This document shows positions 34,109 through 36,462 of a DNA stretch of 36,462 bases, piece by piece. Every line of letters starts with the position of its first letter. Position 1 is the first letter of the stretch. A program made the position numbers and the translations under genes. The notes beneath the pieces are model-generated. The model searched no databases. It saw nothing but the letters and a program-made list of their open reading frames with translations, and had not been told where the DNA came from. The stretch is from Actinomycetaceae bacterium (lineage in GTDB: Bacteria > Actinomycetota > Actinomycetes > Actinomycetales > Actinomycetaceae). Location of the stretch: assembly GCA_012516575.1 (NCBI GenBank), contig JAAYWS010000118.1:1-36462 (forward strand). Reading direction: 5' to 3'.

Positions 34109-34116
34109 AAAGGAGG
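34109..34116 (+). promoter_or_regulatory. Ribosome-binding site that fixes the wzz-like start
   Basis: AAAGGAGG is a near-perfect Shine-Dalgarno, spaced 10 bases ahead of ATG 34127. It rules out the longer reading that begins upstream of it. Confidence 0.85.
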
Positions 34117-34126
34117 ATTCAGACAT

Positions 34127-35164
34127 ATGTTTGACGCACTCGTATCTGCGGGAATCGGAGCAGCAAAGAGATTCTGGTGGTTAACAGTGATAACCGGAAT
34201 ATTGCTCGCATCGAGCATTGTGCTTCCGTCTGGAAGCGGGGAAAGCACTGGCTCGGAAAGCTATACCTCTACAGGTTATTTTGCGATTATCGCTGATGTC
34301 GATGATCAAGTATCAACAGAAGCCCAACGTTCGAGCCTGTATGGCTGGGTTGGAGCCACCGCTGAATACATGATTGACTCTGGTCTTCTGAATTCGGAAC
34401 TAGTTGCAGAATTCGGGGAAGAAGCACTTGACCTAACCATCGTTTCTCCAACTCCGATTGATTCGTTCTACAAAACCCCTAACAGTATTTCGCTTGTCGG
34501 AGTTCAGGTTAATGGTGTCAATTCGGAGTTAGTTGCAGAAGTGACTGACTGGGTTCTTGAACGTGTGCGTTTAGATCTAGAGAGTATCTATCCGAATTTA
34601 CAGACTGAAATCTACCAGTCAGCAGCAGATACTGATCAAATCGTTCATGAAGCTACCATTAGTGGAGTCTCAACTAAGCGAGTCGTTGTCTTTTTCATCG
34701 TTGGTGTGCTTGCCGGTTTTGTTTTGGGAATGTTGATTGAGTTCTTTACTCCACGCTTGCGTACCCGCACGGATGTTGAACAGATCCTCGGAGTTTCCGC
34801 TCATGAGATTATCCTCGAACCACGTAACGCAAAGTCCTATGAGCGGCAGATTGACATTATTAGTGCAGCCCTTGCAATGAGCGTTGAAGAGCCTGGAAAA
34901 CTCTGGCTCGCAGGTATTGTTTCAGACGATCCTGCTCAAAAAGTTGGAGAGGCTATCCGTACCAAGGCTGAAAAACACGATGTCAGCACGGTAGTTATCC
35001 CTGCAATAACATCCGATGCGGATAAAGCTGTTGAGATCTCAGCCAATGATCATGCTTTGATTATTACGAAAATGGGACGAGCAAGCATCAAGGATCTTCG
35101 GGAAGCTAGAACTCTTATTCACGCATTAGCGACCCCGAATATCCAAGTTCTGTTAAGCAAGTAG
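34127..35164 (+). CDS. Wzz/CapA-like chain-length protein with degenerate kinase-like domain
   Basis: This is a 345-residue protein with two membrane helices (about residues 16-34 and 186-206) that flank a periplasm-side domain, the Wzz/YveK layout. PRLRTRTDVEQILGV right after the second helix is typical of the cytoplasmic linker in these proteins. The C-terminal 125 residues resemble a BY-kinase/ParA-type domain in their order (LAGIVSDDPAQKVGEAIR, IKDLREARTLIHAL), but there is no Walker A GKT/S motif and no Tyr-rich tail. It is therefore probably a catalytically dead pseudokinase that regulates chain length only. It follows the polymerase gene after 56 bases. The start is fixed by AAAGGAGG at 34109-34116. 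Confidence 0.72.
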   Translation: MFDALVSAGIGAAKRFWWLTVITGILLASSIVLPSGSGESTGSESYTSTGYFAIIADVDDQVSTEAQRSSLYGWVGATAEYMIDSGLLNSELVAEFGEEALDLTIVSPTPIDSFYKTPNSISLVGVQVNGVNSELVAEVTDWVLERVRLDLESIYPNLQTEIYQSAADTDQIVHEATISGVSTKRVVVFFIVGVLAGFVLGMLIEFFTPRLRTRTDVEQILGVSAHEIILEPRNAKSYERQIDIISAALAMSVEEPGKLWLAGIVSDDPAQKVGEAIRTKAEKHDVSTVVIPAITSDADKAVEISANDHALIITKMGRASIKDLREARTLIHALATPNIQVLLSK

Positions 35165-35445
35165 CAATTACTATTCGCTCTTGAAAAGTGCCGAAGGATA
35201 TCCTTCACGGTTCCCAAACCATAACAAATACGGACGACTGGGAACAGTAACACAAGGTATGGATTGTTCGTTGTTCTGGTACGGGTGGCGAGTGCTGATG
35301 TGGCCATCGCCGCGTTAGCCAACCCGTACCCTCCAACAAGACTGTTAAAATCAATGGATGGCCGGTACCTTTCAACACAACTGATCCTGAGTGCACTGAC
35401 AAGGGCAAGTAGTGCTAGATGTTGTGCGCGAATCGCATTTATTAT
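35119..35445 (-). pseudogene. Fragment of a membrane-anchored family 2 glycosyltransferase
   Basis: This open stretch encodes about 108 residues without a credible start. The segment ANAAMATSALATRTRT followed by NPYLVLLFPVVRICYGLGTV resembles the C-terminal membrane helices of actinobacterial ExoA-like GT2 enzymes, which end in a LPxVxLxYGxG segment. It overlaps the end of the wzz-like gene on the other strand, and the N-terminal catalytic part is missing. It is read as a decayed remnant. The similarity is by motif only, so confidence is low. Confidence 0.3.
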
Positions 35446-35533
35446 TTAAGATCCGGACTTCCCAGAATCGGGAGCCGTACTTGTCCAGAACCTTTCAAGG
35501 ATCTCCGCTGTCCATTGCTAATAGCGGCTAAGT

Positions 35534-35586
35534 GGTACCGGTCTTGCGGGTAGTCGGTACCATCAGATTCCGCGTTGTTGGTACTG
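35534..35586 (+). repeat. Degenerate repeat unit, copy 1
   Basis: This is one of three related stretches. It contains TTCCGCGTTGTTGGTA (35568-35583), which nearly equals an inverted copy at 36163-36179 (TTCCGTGTTGTTGGTA on the minus strand). Over 53 bases the two agree at roughly two thirds of positions by eye. Confidence 0.35.
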
Positions 35587-35890
35587 CATCCGTCCTTATG
35601 CATGACAGCAAAAGTCAGCGCAGCACAGACAGGAGGCGGACGCGAGATCCCGATGCCTTCCCACGGAGATTCCCCATAAATGAGGTTTGTCCAGACCAAA
35701 CCTATCAGGATACAACAGCATGACATCTGTACTTGCCATGCTAGGTTGAAGACAAAGCGTGCATTCACTAGAACATGCGGAGATACAGTATAGAAGCGGC
35801 GCGTACACGGCGGTTCCTTGTCTTTCTTGACTGGCACCCTTCAGTCTTGTGAGCCACTGCCAAATAGGGATTGTCGGTAGGGGATGTCCA

Positions 35891-35924
35891 CGTATTTGGT
35901 AGGAGGCTTCCGCGTAGGTGGTAG
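35891..35924 (+). repeat. Degenerate repeat unit, copy 2
   Basis: GTATTTGGTAGG followed by CTTCCGCGTAGGTGGTAG parallels the minus-strand copy at 36161-36213 with a two-base gap. It has the same orientation as copy 1 and is shorter. Confidence 0.3.
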
Positions 35925-36160
35925 TTGTGGTTCGGCCCGGATGATCTTGGATTCAATTTTGTCGGCTTCATTCTGCCCGGAGCCACTTTGCGAGCGTCCA
36001 AAGGTCATCTGCCGTATCAACGGCTCTGGATTATCGCTAAAGGCCGCATTTTGCTGGTTTTCCATGAAGCGTGATGGGCTAAGTGAGCCTAATATGTGTG
36101 ATTCATAGCATGATGAAGTGGAATAGGTGTTGCATGATCCTGTTTTTGGATGCCATCTGG

Positions 36161-36213
36161 CCTTACCAACAACACGGAAACTAGCCCTACCATATACCCG
36201 GAGAACCCCGACC
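36161..36213 (-). repeat. Degenerate repeat unit, copy 3 (inverted)
   Basis: This is the inverted partner of copies 1 and 2. All three would encode peptides of the form VxG.FRVVG if translated, hinting at decay of one repeated protein motif or at a mobile-element remnant. Confidence 0.35.
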
Positions 36214-36462
36214 AACTACCCGCTCCTGGCATCTATTATCGAAGTTAACTGTAGGATATGTAGTTTATGTGAATACGACTACGCTGAATGAAGCTTCCAA
36301 AGTATTAAGGTCTGCAACTGAAACTTCGCCTTAACTGAACTACTACTTGGTCTTTGCTACGAGCCCCTGAATAATACCCTTGACGGTACCTATACCGTAA
36401 GCGACATGAATGGTAGGAAAAGCTAAGGGAAGTAAAATGAGATAAGGGTTCTGTTTCTCCTT

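Larger units (their letters stand above)
35166..36462. other. Gene-poor tail with degenerate sequence
   Basis: This 1.3-kb stretch holds no convincing intact gene. The open frames are short, have odd compositions and overlap on both strands. Visible elements are a 14-bp palindrome GAAGGATATCCTTC (35193-35206), the GT2-like fragment and a short family of degenerate repeats (35534-36213). No RNA gene or terminator after the wzz-like gene is clear. It may be the decayed flank of a horizontally acquired island. Confidence 0.5.

Noticed and set aside
35442-36215. Open frames of 60-130 codons in the right tail
   Set aside because: They overlap each other on both strands, lack ribosome-binding sites, and their composition (Ser, Arg and Cys rich) does not resemble the real genes nearby.

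Overview
The window looks like a chromosomal segment of a Gram-positive actinobacterium, most likely a low-to-mid-GC member of the Actinomycetaceae such as the Arcanobacterium/Trueperella group. This is inferred from the S20 and PGRP-amidase sequence style and from moderate GC content; no marker here fixes the genus. Nearly all of it is devoted to one theme: making a cell-surface polymer decorated with phosphocholine, and displaying proteins that appear built to bind it.

Left edge (1-1900, minus strand): two strong hairpins, rpsT (30S protein S20), a stand-alone PemK/MazF-like protein and a small PH-domain membrane protein. Then come a membrane-bound nucleotide-sugar 4,6-dehydratase (PglF/CapD type, plus strand) and a convergent DegT-family sugar aminotransferase. 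Together they could supply an amino-dideoxy sugar nucleotide.

5.2-14.9 kb (minus strand): six secreted proteins made almost entirely of choline-binding-type (CW_binding) repeats, followed by an 853-residue PGRP-type N-acetylmuramoyl-L-alanine amidase whose C-terminal half is about 19 such repeats. Terminator hairpins divide these into probable units amidase-F-E, D, C and B-A.

15.0-20.6 kb (minus strand): a tandemly duplicated choline module. Each copy is a three-domain fusion (winged HTH, LicC-like phosphocholine cytidylyltransferase, LicA-like choline kinase) followed 3 bases later by a LicB-like choline permease. An inverted repeat covers the 5' region of the first gene.

20.9-24.1 kb: an MBOAT O-acyltransferase with an AlgJ/AlgX-like partner (plus strand), and a convergent initiating sugar-phosphate transferase (minus strand).

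24.4-35.2 kb (plus strand): a tightly packed operon with TarI and TarJ (CDP-ribitol synthesis), a GT2 and a GT4 glycosyltransferase, two similar LicD phosphotransferases, a Wzx/TacF-type flippase, a third LicD, a Wzy-type polymerase and a Wzz-like protein with a degenerate cytoplasmic domain. The last 1.3 kb has no intact gene; it holds a glycosyltransferase-like fragment and short degenerate repeats.

Taken together, this reads as a pneumococcus-like system assembled in an actinobacterium. Choline is imported and activated to CDP-choline. An undecaprenyl-linked repeat unit, possibly started with a 4-amino-4,6-dideoxy sugar and containing ribitol phosphate, is built, decorated with phosphocholine by LicD enzymes, flipped and polymerised. 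Choline-binding proteins, including a wall amidase, then dock on the product. The component families are recognisable from sequence; polymer structure, choline binding and the role of the duplication are inference.
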